This document shows positions 12,569 to 24,800 of a stretch of DNA of 64,000 nucleotides, piece after piece; the first letter of the stretch is position 1, and each line of letters begins with the position of its first letter. A program made the translations under genes and the position numbers. The notes under the pieces were generated by a model that was not told where the DNA came from, ran no database searches, and was given only the letters and a program-made list of their open reading frames with translations. This DNA comes from Atrina japonica (taxonomy: Eukaryota; Mollusca; Bivalvia; Pterioida; Pinnidae): the NCBI GenBank assembly GCA_030159075.1, contig BROG01000005.1, positions 2,554,001-2,618,000 of the forward strand, read 5' to 3'.

Positions 12569-12929
12569 ATAATATACGGAAATAGCTGAGACACTCATTG
12601 ATGCTAGTTTTCCAATAAAAAAAAATAGAACTGAGTGAGGAAATTTCCGTTTCCGGATTTTGTTTCGTTCAACACTTCATTTCGGTTTCCTATTTTTAAA
12701 GTAACATCTGGTTGAATTAATGACACAACGCAAGTAGGCCTAAGTATACATTTATAATAGCATTGTGTTAATAAAATAATAATAATCTTTAATAATCTTT
12801 TTTGTTCTTAGTTTAAATACATTATTTATAGTTACAGATCCAGGAATATTCCAAAATTCCATTGTTGTGGGGCAGAACTTTTATAACTCTGAGTAGCCAT
12901 ATAATCTTATTCATGAAGAAAATTACTAC

Positions 12930-13050
12930 AGTAAAACCTGCTTTTACAAAGACTGATTTTGCTGTCCCCAGTTGTACCATTTGTATACAAATCAACCTCT
13001 ATATAAAGACCACCTCCCTATAAAAACTAAATTTGTTGTGTCCATAAGAG
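12930..13050. repeat. pogo/Tigger-like terminal sequence
   Basis: 'acagtaaaacctgct' followed by repeated 'ataaagaccacctcc'-type words matches 19688-19815 and resembles the ends of pogo/Tigger-like elements (CAGTAAAACCT). No partner end was mapped here, so this is a remnant. Confidence 0.4.
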
Positions 13051-13789
13051 GGTTTTGATATACAAGTTTATCTGTACTGCCAAAAAGGGAAGCATTAAAA
13101 CCACATAGCGAAGATTGTAAAAGAAAATGGGGGGGGGGGGCACAAAACAAAATGAAAACGTATGGCATAAAGTGGCATAAACAAGTAAAAATGAACTGAA
13201 TATGAAAAGGGGTAGATGCGGGGTTATACATTTTCATTTTGATATTACGAATTTATCATCTAAATGTTGTCAAAATTAACAGACATTTGAAGTTGGAACA
13301 AAAAATCGTGGCAGTAGAGACAGTTATTTTTTTTATCCAGAGCTAAGTATCTTCAATCACAACAGTGTGCATGTTATGTTTGTTGTATTCCTAGTAGGCA
13401 TGCATATGGATACGGATATGGCAAAACCAGTGTTATATAGGAAGTAGGATCCTTCAATCTTCAATATTTAATAGTGTCACGGAACAGTAATGGGTACATA
13501 ATTAAACTTCCCGATTTGTATACATATAGCTCCTATTAAATAGATGTGAGTGCAAATCAACATTGATTGCCACAAAACTACATTCGGTGCTATCGGCATA
13601 AGAGTCCATAAATACCCGTGGCCTCTAGACATTCAATAACTTCGTTATCAATGAAATAGAACATCAAGAGTATGGATGTGTTTCTGTAAGGGCTTTCAAA
13701 CTAATTTCTCCTGGAGAAGTACTTTCAAATGGACAATTTAAAGTGTGCAATTTATGTCTGCTGATTTGATAGATCGGCTAAATATGAAT

Positions 13790-14087
13790 ATTTGTCATGT
13801 TGTAAACTTTGAATTTACTGGTTGGGGTATAAATACAAAACAAAATTAATGACACAACGCAAGTAGGCTTACGTATGCTTTTATAATAGCATTGTATTGA
13901 ATAAATAATAATTTTTAATAATCTTATTTTGTTCTTTAAATTCATTATTTATAGTTGCAGATCCAGACACATTCCAAAATTCCGGTGTTATTGGGCAGAA
14001 TGTTTACAAGCTCGGAGTAGCCATATAATCTTATTCATGAAGAAAATTACTACCTGTCCTACACATTAAATTCATACAACATGACAC
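13790..14087. mobile_element. MITE inserted in duplication copy A
   Basis: It begins 'tgtcatgttgtaaac' and ends with the complement, 'catacaacatgaca', so it has short terminal inverted repeats. Copy B (about 20485) reads straight across the junction. A much smaller foldback with nearly the same end lies at 18739-18800. The interior itself carries block-b-like sequence ('attaatgacacaac' and onwards), so the element captured or shares a repeat. Confidence 0.55.
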
Positions 14088-14130
14088 ATCCCTCCCCCTC
14101 GTCCACCAAAACCCTACGTGACAAAATGTA
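14085..14130 (+). pseudogene. Relic 3' tail of a CABIT exon (copy A)
   Basis: 'ccctccccctcgtccacca' followed by 'tgtaagta' matches the exon end and splice donor of gene 3 (55578-55626): a Pro-Arg-Pro-rich PPPRPP tail, then a phase-1 GTAAGT donor. The third base after the proline tail differs and no open CABIT frame lies upstream, so this is a dead remnant duplicated with block b. Confidence 0.45.
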
Positions 14131-14219
14131 AGTATATAGTAACTATAATGCTCATTGAGGTTAATTAAAAAAAATTACACCCATTTATTCAAGCATTTCT
14201 TCAAGAGATTTACGTAAAT

Positions 14220-14590
14220 TATACAGACCCATCTCAGATGTATGTTTAAACACACGTACACACGCACACACACACACGTACACACACACGTACTAGGATA
14301 TTCAAGTTTTTCTGAATACATGTACATTAATTCTGCCTTATTTTCACAAAATAAATTACTCTATGAAGGCGCCCCCTCCCCATACTTTCTCACTTACCAA
14401 TTTTGACATACATTATCAACACGTCTGGAATCCAGTAAAAAAGCTTCCCAGAACTTTTAAAACTAAAAAAAAATTCAGGATCCCTCATGCTCTGCATGCA
14501 TATGTGTTTGATGATACTCAGTTTATTTTTGATAAATGATACGTCGATTTAATGCATTATTTGGTCGGAATAAAAACGAGTCGCGTTGTG
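14220..14590. other. No gene seen
   Basis: AT-rich sequence with a short CA-rich tract (14250-14292). No reading frame or recognised element is supported here. Confidence 0.5.
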
Positions 14591-14870
14591 ATAATGTAAA
14601 AAATCTCAGATACCAAAGTATAAATCAATAGAATGTCCAGGACATAGATACAAATCCGGTAAAAGTGGACAAACACGGACCTCTGGAAACTAAGAGGTGG
14701 AATTAGGTGCCATGGAGGAGCAAACATCCCCTGTCGACCGGTCACACCCGCCGTGAGTCCACAGTCAAGTCCAGTAAAACACGTGAGGAGTGTATCCTCG
14801 TCACAATTGGTACAGACGTCTCAACAACCGCCAACGAAAAGGCAACTCAACATTTCACTTAGTGAAACAG
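14590..14870 (-). repeat. Penelope-like terminal segment, minus strand
   Basis: Reverse complement of the end at 24885-25105. It directly follows the RT pseudogene when read on the minus strand, with no GIY-YIG domain between RT stop and terminus. Landmarks are 'cacggacctctgga', 'gtcgaccggtcacaccc' and 'gtgagtccacagtcaa'. Confidence 0.8.
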
Positions 14871-16240
14871 AGTAGTCGCAAACAAGACTATTATACCGAC
14901 CGTAAAACTTGCGGAACGTTGACATTAAACGCGGGTTTCGATATCCCTGTGTCAATAATTTGTCAGTGAGTAGTTTACCTCAGTATATGAAATTTTCATA
15001 TGTTGTACACGCCCTGGCATATCGGATCATTTGTGAAATAAACTCCATATGCGGGTGACTGAGGGATATTACTACTTAAATGTGGAAAATTTACGATGGG
15101 AAAGGCGAAATCGTCGCGTTTGTCGTATAGCTTAGTTGATAATTTCCCGTCTGTGTTTATATTAAGTAAAATGTCTAAGTATGCCGCGTGTTTGCTTGAT
15201 TCTGTTGTATCTTTAATTCTTAGTTCGCTGGGATATATCGCATTGACATATGTATGAAAATTGTCATTATTAATTGACAAAACGTCGTCGATATATCTAA
15301 ATGTCAAAATAAAGGAGACCGCTAACTTTTTCTTCTTTTGATTCAGCATTTCTGAATGAAGTCTGCTTCGTATGAATAAAGGAACAGATCGGCCAATAAA
15401 GGTGCACAATTGGTTCCCATAGGAATGCCGACAGTTTGTTGAAAGACCACGTCTCCGAACATTACAAATATGTTGTCTATTAGAAATTCCAGCATGTTTT
15501 TTATATCAACTTCAGTGTATTTATGTGTAAAATCAAAGTGGTGTTTGACGAAATAAGTATCCTGATAGCCAATCACTATATATTTAAATTTTTGGGTACC
15601 ACTTTTAGTGAAAAAAACAGTTTTCTATGATGCTAAAAAGTCTTTCTTTTAATTTTTATGTGGAATAGTTGTGTAAAGATTAGAGAAATCATAAGTTTTG
15701 ATACTGTGAATTCGAGAAAAAATGTGTGCCTTCAAAGCTGTTTAGAATTTTTAAGTATCCACATCTGATTTACACCGCTTCTGGAATAAGCAATGGTACA
15801 GTATTGTTGAAGTTTCTCCTTAACGGCTGTCAATATCTTGGTAAGGAGTTACGATATAGGTTTGATAGAACATTTGCTGGATCCTGCTATGTGTCTTTGC
15901 TTATATGGGGTTTTATGAAGTTTAGGTATCCAATATAAATGTGGTAGCACGATATCGGTATCCGTTGTAGGTATATCAAATGAGCGTAATACGGACACGT
16001 GATTTTGAAGGATCTCGTCCTTTGAAAGTGAGCTACGTGTGTATGTAAGATTTCCAGAATTCGCATTAAACCCAAGTTCTTCTAATAAACAATTATAGTA
16101 ACGTGCCTTACAAATGAAAACTATATTATTTGAGGCTTTGTCTGCTGGTACCAGTACATATTGGTCAAGTAATCTATCCAGTTCAGTTACTATTTCTGGA
16201 TCACTAAGAGGGATAACGTGTTTTCATAGTCCCTTTAAGT
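14870..16240 (-). pseudogene. Penelope-like reverse transcriptase, disrupted
   Basis: Read on the minus strand, the N-terminal part near 16230-16080 has 'ADKASNNIVF'. It is followed by 'PKLHKTPYKQR' and an FS.LYTTIP-type segment near 15720-15790. Next comes 'GIPMGTNCAPLLADLFLY' (about 15390-15440), then the catalytic YIDD near 15285-15296, and a thumb ending near 14870. Frameshifts occur near 15360-15410 and 15590-15730. The motif set matches the animal RT group associated with GIY-YIG endonucleases (Penelope-like). The nearest relative in the window is the thumb fragment at 24486-24881. Confidence 0.8.
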
Positions 16241-16620
16241 TTTCGAATACGATATTTTATCGATCATCGTATGTCTTTCAGACATTCAGACAAAGTGTCT
16301 GGTTCTACGTCTTCATGTTAAGTCCATCGTCTGGCATAATCTTCGATAGAATCCATTACTAAACTGAAATTCTGACGCCAAATAAAGGAACGGGCTTTAA
16401 TAATTGAACATTTCTGGGAAGCATACCGTGGACCAAGGGGAAATAGCGATCTTCCGAATTCAATGTCTGGAGGATACTAGACTAAAGTTCTGTCCAAATT
16501 TAGTAACAAAGTTGTTAATTAGCGGATTGCTATGCGTAATTTCACGTCTGGATGCAGAAAAAAAGGGATTCCAGATTTTAAAAAAAACATCTGAAAGATG
16601 CGTAAAACCCTACCCATGAT
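16240..16620 (-). pseudogene. Upstream part of the minus-strand Penelope-like element
   Basis: Sequence upstream of the RT core on the minus strand. Weakly readable and full of stops, ending around 16620 where an unrelated hAT-like repeat begins. No endonuclease domain was found in it. Confidence 0.45.
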
Positions 16621-16800
16621 GAAATATTGCCTCACTATTAATCTAACACTTAAAAATATTTGCAGTGATGTGGGAGAAATTGCCGTCTAAAGTTGATACA
16701 ATAAATGTAAAACAATTTGATTTTTCTACAAAAAGTCGAAAAAAAATTTAAATGCTTAAAAATTCCTGGATCCACCCCTGTGATCCATTCCCAATATTTT
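16620..16800. repeat. hAT-like fragment
   Basis: 'cctcactattaatctaacac' and the following words match 4465-4700 loosely. It ends at 'cctggatccacccctg', the complement of a CAGGGGTGGATCC-type hAT terminus. Confidence 0.45.
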
Positions 16801-16832
16801 GAATGGTTGTGCCCCCACTAATCTGGACCCAG

Positions 16833-16942
<110 letters not shown>

Positions 16943-17211
16943 TACAATAAGTATTTATCTATTTGTAATATTTCATTGATGATATCCAGTAATTTATCAC
17001 TGAATGATATTTTATTTTGATTTGATAATCCTGATGTCTTCAAACTTTCTTTTATATCTTTGTCCTTGTTTAATGTACATAATGTCAATATTGTACTAGT
17101 ACTAGTACTTATTGTACTTTTGTCTTTATTTAGATTAACCGTGTGTAGAATGTAAATATAAAATAGAAACAGAACCTGGGCAAAAGACTTTCACTTTGCT
17201 ACTTATACATT

Positions 17212-17215
<4 letters not shown>

Positions 17216-17301
<86 letters not shown>

Positions 17302-17807
17302 TATAATCACAAGACCAAATTAAACTCAACCGTTTCATTATCATCATAAAGGTGTTTTACATTACATAGTTACAACTGGAAACATCTATACAATCAAATT
17401 AACTTATAATAAGCGGTAGCGCTTTATGTTGAAAATGCCCCTATACCAATTTCTGATATACATGTTTTACATGTATTTTTCCATAGCAACGGCTTACAGT
17501 ATCTACATGACGGATAATAAAATATTACACAACGTTATTTTTTTCTTCTTTATGAATCAAAAATACATTTTCGAAATTCATTTAACATATTTCAACATTT
17601 GCTGTTAATTATTACAGACATAATACTTTTTAGAAGAAAAAGAAAATTTAAAATAGCGGTGAGGTATCCATAGCGCACTCGTTTTATCTCTAAGGCGTAA
17701 TAGGGCGTGACATGGCCTACAGAATCATTGTGAAGTCTGACAAGTTGTTCCATACTCTGTATGTTGTATTTTACTATTTGTACTCACTTCTTGTACCTTT
17801 ACCTGTA

Positions 17808-17903
<96 letters not shown>

Positions 17904-18030
17904 TATGTGATCTATAGGCTGTATGGCCTTTGCTGAAATAAACTACTACTACATTTGATGTATGTATACATACGTGGGTCACTAGGTGAATAAATTTCTG
18001 ATATGCAAGTATGACGAAAAGACAAAGATT
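17216..18030 (+). repeat. Segmental duplication block a, copy B
   Basis: Partner of 1330-2510. It starts with a (TA)n run (17216-17300). It lacks the SINE of copy A but carries the insert at 17752-17952. Confidence 0.8.
17752..17952 (+). mobile_element. Short retroelement tail insertion with (TA)n
   Basis: Present here and absent from copy A, where 'agttccatttgatg' runs straight through. The insert contains an 85-base TA run and ends 'gaaataaactactactac', resembling the 3' end of a non-LTR element (polyadenylation-like AATAAA plus short repeat tail). The family cannot be named. Confidence 0.5.
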
Positions 18031-18575
18031 GATTAGGAGAACATGTGCATCTATTTTAATAATGATGGCTACACTTTTTCAGCATTGATTCAGCTTCAAC
18101 AAATATTTGAATATGCAAAGAAAAGGTCGTCTTGGTGTATGACGTAGAGGTCACCTGCATATTGTGATTACGTTAATTGTATTGCATTGTTTTTTCAACT
18201 GTATTTTTTCATACCTGGAAAACTATGTTTAAAGATTTAATTTGCGCTAAATACAGAGAATAACACGTTCAGAGATATTCTTGTTAAATCTGAATAGTTG
18301 AAACATACTTCAAAAAATCGCTATAAGTACAAAAATATTTGTATGACGCTTTCTAGATGACGCAAAGATGTGTTACACTACGTTAATTCAGGTCGCGAAA
18401 TATCGTTAAATATCTTCAAACATTTCGATATGACGTTTTACGGATTGCGGGAAATGAGGTATTGACCGCCATGACATCCTCCACTATGTCAAGATGTATA
18501 TTTCATATTTAGTGCGAGATGATAGATTTTCCGCATGTAATATCATAACACTATATCGACATATAAATACATATG
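18030..18575. other. No gene seen
   Basis: AT-rich sequence without a supported frame or recognised repeat. Confidence 0.5.
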
Positions 18576-19097
18576 CAGTAAAACCTGTCATAACGGACAC
18601 CTTAATTCAGCGGACACCCTCCAATAACGGAGAGTTTGTCTAGGCCCCGATTTACACTGTTATATAAGACTACTAGAGTCTATTTTATGTAAACGGACAC
18701 CTCCCTTACCCGGACAACGGACATAGTTGTTGAATCCAATGTCATGCTGTAAATTTTGAATTTATACCAACCAGTAAATTCAAAATTTACATAATGACAC
18801 CAATATCCATACTTTCTATGTTTTTAACCTTGAATTAGCGGACTTCCATTCCCACAGGCAATTTCTCATTAAGCTGTATGTTCCGTTCTTGAGAAACATT
18901 CATACAATCTTTAATTTTGTGTTTTGCTTGATATTTATTTCATTGTATTGCATTGTAACAGTTGATTACAAGAAAAAATGCGTTGATTATAAGTATGAAT
19001 GTTTTATCAGTGAATGGTCATCCTTTATTCAGCGGACACCTCTCTATAACGGACAATTTGATTTGTCCGGCAATTGTCTGCTAAACACAGGTTTTAC

Positions 19098-19100
<3 letters not shown>
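18576..19100. mobile_element. pogo/Tigger-like non-autonomous element
   Basis: It begins 'cagtaaaacctgtcataa' and ends with the near-complement 'cacaggttttacta'. Internal words 'cggacacc' and 'ataacgga' repeat near both ends. CAGTAAAACC termini next to TA are typical of pogo/Tigger relatives. No transposase frame survives. The right end abuts an (AT)n(GA)n microsatellite. The frame crossing the right end is spurious. Confidence 0.6.
18739..18801. repeat. Small foldback MITE
   Basis: 'tgtcatgctgtaaattttga' is followed after a short loop by its complement ending 'cataatgaca'. It shares its end with the element at 13790-14087 and lies inside the pogo-like element. Confidence 0.55.

Positions 19101-19168
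<68 letters not shown>
19100..19168. repeat. (AT)n(AG)n microsatellite
   Basis: Short AT run followed by about 48 bases of AG. The same AT-then-AG composite occurs at 32358-32480, also beside a pogo-like end. Confidence 0.9.
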
Positions 19169-19172
<4 letters not shown>

Positions 19173-19841
19173 CAATCGGCCTACGGTTGACAAGGTAACT
19201 TGTAATTTGGCAAAACATTATGGCACAAGTGTTCAACATATTAAGTATCTATGATCTATGACATAATATACGAAAACAGCTGCGACACTCATTGATGCTA
19301 GTTTTTCCAAGAAAAAAAATAAAACTGAATGAGGGAATTTCCGTTTCGGGATTTTGATTTGTTCCGTTCAGCACTTCATTTCGGTTTTCTATTTTTAAAG
19401 TAACATCCGGTTGAATTAATGACACAACACAACAAGGCCAATACATTGTATTAATAAAATAATAATCTTTAATAATCTTTTTTTTTTGTTCTTTAAATAC
19501 ATTATGTATAGTTGCAGATCCAGGGATATGTCCTTATTAATTTTTAATTTGTAATTATTAGTACAGGGCATTTATTACAAATTAAAAAATAGTAAAGGAC
19601 AGATATTCCAAAATCCCTCTGTTATGAGGCAGAATGTTTACAAGCTCTGAGAAACAATATAATTATATTCGGTGAAGAAAATTACTACAGTAAAACCTGC
19701 TTTAGCTACGATCTGGTCACAAAGACTGTTTTTGATGTCCCCAATAGTACCATTTGTATACAGACCAACTTCTATATAAAGACCACCTCCATATAAAGAC
19801 TGGTTTTGTTGTGTCCCTAAGGAAGTCTTTATATATATAAA

Positions 19842-19985
19842 AAATCTCAGATACCAAAGATTAAATCAATAGAATGTCCAGGACACAATTTCCGGTAAAA
19901 ATTGACAAACACGGACCTCTGGAAACCAAGAGGTGGGATCAGGTGCCATGGAGGAGTGTCGACCGGTCACACCCGCAGTAGATGC
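19842..19985 (-). repeat. Penelope-like terminal fragment, minus strand
   Basis: Contains 'cacggacctctggaaacc' and 'gtcgaccggtcacaccc'. It lies within duplication copy B, where copy A has no match, so it arrived after the duplication. Confidence 0.75.
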
Positions 19986-20246
19986 AGTTAGCTTTTACCC
20001 AGAGCTAAGTATATTCAACCACAACAGTGTATTTGTTTGTTATATTCCTAGAGGGCATGCATATGATGTCTAGAAGAACGCCTTTTAGCTGATAATGATA
20101 CGGATATGACAAAACCACAGTGTTATATGGGAAGTCGGATTTTTCATTATTCAATATTTAATGGTGTCACGAAATAGTGATGTGTACATAATTAAACTTC
20201 CCGAATTATATACATATAGCTCCTATTAAGTAAATAAGAGTGCAAA

Positions 20247-20596
20247 TCAACATTGATTGCCACAAAAACTACATTCGTTGCTATCGGCATCTAAGAGCCC
20301 AGAAATACCTGTGGCCTCAAGACATTCAATAACTTCGTTATCAATGAAATAGAACTTCAAGAGTATGGATGTGTTTCTGTGAAGAGCTTTCAAAATAATT
20401 TCTTCTGGGAAAGTGTTTTCAAATGGACCATTTTGAAGTTTCCAATTTATGTCTTCTGATATTATAGATCGGCTAAATATGGATATCCCTCCCCCTCGTC
20501 CACCAAAACCCTCTGTGACAAAATGTAAGTATGTAATTATTATATTGGTCGTTGAGGTTAATTGAAAACTTTTACACCCATTTATTCAAGCATTTT
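20247..20596 (-). pseudogene. Anonymous minus-strand open frame, no start codon
   Basis: About 113 codons are open on the minus strand between stops near 20596 and 20247, without an ATG start of useful length. The C-terminal half is protein-like (a segment reading FYFIDNEVIECLEATG) and ends CSFCGNQC. The paralogous stretch at 13560-13790 keeps the same amino acids in this frame over FYFIDNEVIECLEATG, with third-position changes, but has frameshifts elsewhere. No family is recognised. It may be a captured exon or an old transposon gene fragment. Confidence 0.3.
20480..20526 (+). pseudogene. Relic 3' tail of a CABIT exon (copy B, upstream of gene 1)
   Basis: Reads as Asp-Ile-PPPRPP-Lys-Pro-Ser-Val-Thr-Lys followed by a phase-1 GTAAGT donor. 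This matches the Asp-Val-PPPRPPRPSV tail and donor of gene 3. A stop lies about 25 codons upstream and no CABIT body is found. It probably marks where gene 1 lost its CABIT exon. It could still be spliced, but that needs transcript data. Confidence 0.5.
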
Positions 20597-20743
20597 GGGC
20601 AGAATTTTACGTAAGTTAACAATCGATCTCTCATCGCTCCCGTTACGTGACATACCAGAAAACGGGAGCGATGTAAGATTGGATTAGCGTATACAAGTTT
20701 TCCTGAATACATTGATTCTGCACCGATTTTCACAAAATAAATT

Positions 20744-20744
20744 A

Positions 20745-20828
<84 letters not shown>
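20744..20828. repeat. (AT)n microsatellite
   Basis: About 85 bases of AT. The 83-codon frame through it is an artefact. Confidence 0.95.
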
Positions 20829-20832
<4 letters not shown>

Positions 20833-20986
20833 TTAATATATATTCATTTTCAATTTTAACAGTTTTGAACGGATACAATTCAATGTCAAATCTTATTATT
20901 AGTAATGTTCAATTTTTAACAAATCCGTATGCTTATTATGAAAATACATGTTTAGTCAAATGAATCTTGATTTAATTAGCTCGCAG

Positions 20987-21081
20987 TAGAAACAACCACC
21001 CGAAAATAAGATGGATATCTTTATCAGATGATGAGTGCGAAGCAGTTAGTAAACATTACTATCCAAAGTCATCATCAAAAG
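20987..21081 (+). pseudogene. Dead relative of the tyrosine-motif exon
   Basis: The frame reads SLSDDECEAVSK..., closely resembling the gene 3 exon SSSDDEYEAVDK, with the tyrosine replaced by cysteine. The sequence after the expected end is 'aaaagataatt' where the live exons have 'aaaggtattt', so the splice donor GT is lost. The acceptor side 'ctcgcag' is present but would give the wrong phase. Interpreted as a decayed duplicate of the exon at 21862 or 60386. Confidence 0.5.
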
Positions 21082-21861
21082 ATAATTCTTGCTTTATTTC
21101 ATATTTATTTATCATCTAATCCATTTGTTTATTTTTTATATGTTTATTTATATATATTATTAATATAATACCAAGGTTTTTGCAAGGGCCAGAACAAAAT
21201 GCCCAGAACGATCGCTTCTATCAAGAAGTTCAGCGGGAGAATTAAAAAGATGGATATTTCCGAAAGAGAATCTGGAATTATATTCCTAAATCCGCTTAGA
21301 GTAACCACTGTTGAAAGATGAATACTTTAGACTTTAGAATTTTGAGGAGTTTAGAATTTAAACGGTGCTATCTATACGAAATATTAATTTAGTATAAAAT
21401 ACTCAGCTAGTGCACAAATACAGGGTTTATGTATACCCTCAAATGTAGATACTCAAATAGTTCCTAGCATAGGCAATGACCCAGTGTTTGTTGTCATTAT
21501 AATCATAATACCAAAGTTATAGTTAAAAAAAAACCAAAAAGGTCAAAACATCGGAATAGTGTTGGATATTCACATAGTTATGGATTTTCGGAATCAAATA
21601 AATGTCTGTGTCACTTCTGTTTACACTAGTGGATTTTGTACTTACTGGTGTGACATGTCAGTATTTGGGATTCGAAATTGTTCTTCAATGTGAGACCATT
21701 TGCATATCGAATTCGTCGTGTTCTAATGGACTTGAGTTTCGATTGTCGATTGGTACTTCTTCATTTTTACTTTCAACACTAACAGAATTCTAGAATATAT
21801 TTAAAGATAAGTAAAAGTATAAAGTGCTTATCCGAGTTGTTCTTTATCTCAATTTTTATAG

Positions 21862-24800
21862 CCTACAGAATGGAAAAGTCCAAGATAGAAATGATATATT
21901 CTTCAGATGACGAGTATGAACCAGTTACCTATCCACAACATGGCAATGAAGCATCTAAAAGAAACTGTATGTATTGTACTAGTACTTTACTTTCTATCAT
22001 TATCGCCGTCATCATTATCATTGTCGTCTTATTCTTTGTCTTATTGTCTTGATCAACATCATCAATATCGTCGTCGTCATCATCATCATCATCATCATCA
22101 ATGGTTGTTATAGTTATAGTTGAAGTAATTAAGCTTCAATCATATTAATGTGAAATGTTGATGAATATTTATCAATTATTATATGAAAAAAACGACATAC
22201 GTAGATTATGTTTAATTCTTGTTTTAGGATTTAATAAGTGAAATTGTATATTTTCATCTTTTCTCGTACACCTAAAGATATGCCTTTACCAAATGAGGTA
22301 TCAAATTCTTATTCAATCAAATCGGATAGACACATCTCCGGGAATGAGGAGAGCGTATTGGAAAGTGAAGAAGAACCTCCTATCTACGATGAAATCAATG
22401 AAGAAGACATGTTCAATAATGAAGGTAATTGATTTATTTCAGGTCAATTGATCCCAATTTTTCGTTTAAATGAACGCATATTTTAACTTATTAGCAATTT
22501 ATTTAAAAACGATCTCTCGCTTATCCCGTTTTCTGACATGTCGCTTAGAGGATCTAAAGCAAACAGTCATTTGGTCACGTGTTTAAGAACAACAAATTGT
22601 ACAATTGTAGATTATTTTTCATTCCAAATCGTAGAGTATTTATACAACAGTCTTCTGCAACAACAATACATGGTGTGAAAACACACACACACAAGACAAA
22701 TCTTATTAAACTACACTCCACCATTCAAATGATATGGCAATGTTTAGCCTAGACTCAACTATTTTTTTAACAATCCATGGTACATACAATGTGACAATTT
22801 TCACACAACTCTTAACTGATTACACAACATTCCACTTCTACATATCATGTGACAATATTTACACAACGCTCAATTTATTATACAACAGTCTGCTTCTACA
22901 GTCATTTAGTTACAGAACAGTCTACTATCCCATACAATGTGACAATTTTAATATTAACACAAGACTCAAAAAAGAATACAACAGTCCACTACTACATATA
23001 GAATGTCGAGTTCACACAACACTCAACTAATTATAGAACAGTCCACTACTGCATATAATGCGACAATATTCAAACCCCATAGATACAAAACGAACATATT
23101 ATAAACCTAAAAATGGGATCAGGATTCACATGCCATTTTTGTTCACATTCAGTTTTATATTGGATTTATTGTGTACCCTTAAAACCCTTAAACTTCATAT
23201 GATATACTGATTTTAGATCAGTATTGATGTCAATATATATATATATTTTCAGTTCCAGTCAGCGATAAAGTATATGTATATATGTCTGCTGTACCAAAGG
23301 TCTGTATTTTAATTTCGTTTCTTTTATTTCTTAGTTCAACTGACCCGAAGGGTATTTCTGTCTTTTACCCATAACCCCAATGTGATTCGCACACAGACAT
23401 CTGCAATTACTCCTTTCAATTTGCGAATTTTCTGCTGTTTTGCTCTTTTTGATAATTATATCCGAGATGATGAAAGACTGCGAAGCAATATATTCAGCAA
23501 GCAAATTCTAAAATCTACAAAAAGTTAACATGGCCGGAATTGTCGCGTGGTCGCTTATTTATTATAAGTTATATTCCATTTTAGGTGGATTTTTCATTTC
23601 ATGTCTGGTTTTGTTGATGATAAATGATTTGTTAAAGAGAATAAAATATTCATCGAAAATATGCTCTAAAATATACTAAAATTAAAATTGAAGACATAAG
23701 TTTTAGCATGCATTATTGAATTATAAAACATCTCAGATACGATAGTATAAATCTTTAGGATGTCCAGGACACAGATACAAATCCGGCAAAAATGGACAAA
23801 CACGGATCTCTGGAAACCAAGAGGTGGGATCAGGTGCCATGGAGGAGTAAGCATCCCCTGACGACCGGGGAATTGAAACAATTAATCAATATTTTACAAA
23901 GCACGTCATGTAAGACCAACAACTGCGTCTATCTCATCACTTGCAATGTTTGCCAGAAACAATATGCTGGTGAAACTGGAGAACTCCACAGACGCATCAC
24001 TAATCACCGTTCTATCATTAAAAGTAAAAAACTCAAGGAACGTGTGGGTGACCCTTTAAACCTTGAGGGTCATGAATGGATTGACATGACAGTTGTGGTT
24101 ATTGATCGTAACCCTAACTGGAGAAATGCCGAAAGAAAACGGAAAGAAAATTTTTGGATACATAGAGTTCAGTCTTTCAGACCCAAAGGCATCAATAAGA
24201 TAATTGACTTTACAAAAATGAATTCTGCCTGATACCTTTTCGCGATGTGATTCGAGTTCGAACTTATTTAAACTCGAATACACCGTCGTTCATTCGTTCT
24301 TAGAATTCAAATCCTTTTGGTACGAACTTATGCTGCATAGAATACACCCTAATGCTGGATTCTGTATATTGTTCTTGAAAGATGGATCGAACTTATGATG
24401 AATTGAATCCACCCAATTGCTTTCATTTGTTTATTAGTCTTGTTTATTTTAGCTTCACGTATGATTACATGTGAATTTAATGTGTTGTGGCCTAATAGAA
24501 TCAAGCACACACGCTTCATACTTAGACATTTTACTTAATATAAACACAGACGGGAAATTAGCAACGAAGCTATACGATAAACGCGACGATTTCGCCTTTC
24601 CCATCGTAAATTTTCCACATTTAAGTAGTAATATCCCTCAGTCACCCGCATATGGAGTTTATATTTCACAAATGATCCGATATGCCAGGGCGTGCACAAC
24701 ATATGAAGATTTCATATACAGAGGTAAACTACTCACTGACAAATTATTGACACAGGGATATCGAAACCCGCGTTTAATGTCAACGTTCCGCAAGTTTTAC

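Larger units (their letters stand above)
12590..14220 (+). repeat. Segmental duplication block b, copy A
   Basis: Collinear with 19285-20610. Shared landmarks are 'attaatgacacaac', 'gttgcagatccag', 'agagctaagtat', 'aacttcgttatcaatgaaat', and finally 'ccctccccctcgtccacca'. This copy contains the insertion 13790-14085, which copy B lacks. The G-run at 13130-13140 is simple sequence. Frames here are decayed. Confidence 0.8.
19170..20660 (+). repeat. Segmental duplication block b, copy B
   Basis: Partner of 5315-5390 plus 12590-14220. Here the two parts are continuous: 'aagtatctatgatctatgac', then 'ataatatacg', with no retrotransposon between them. It carries its own later insert, the Penelope-like terminus at 19842-19985. 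Confidence 0.8.
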
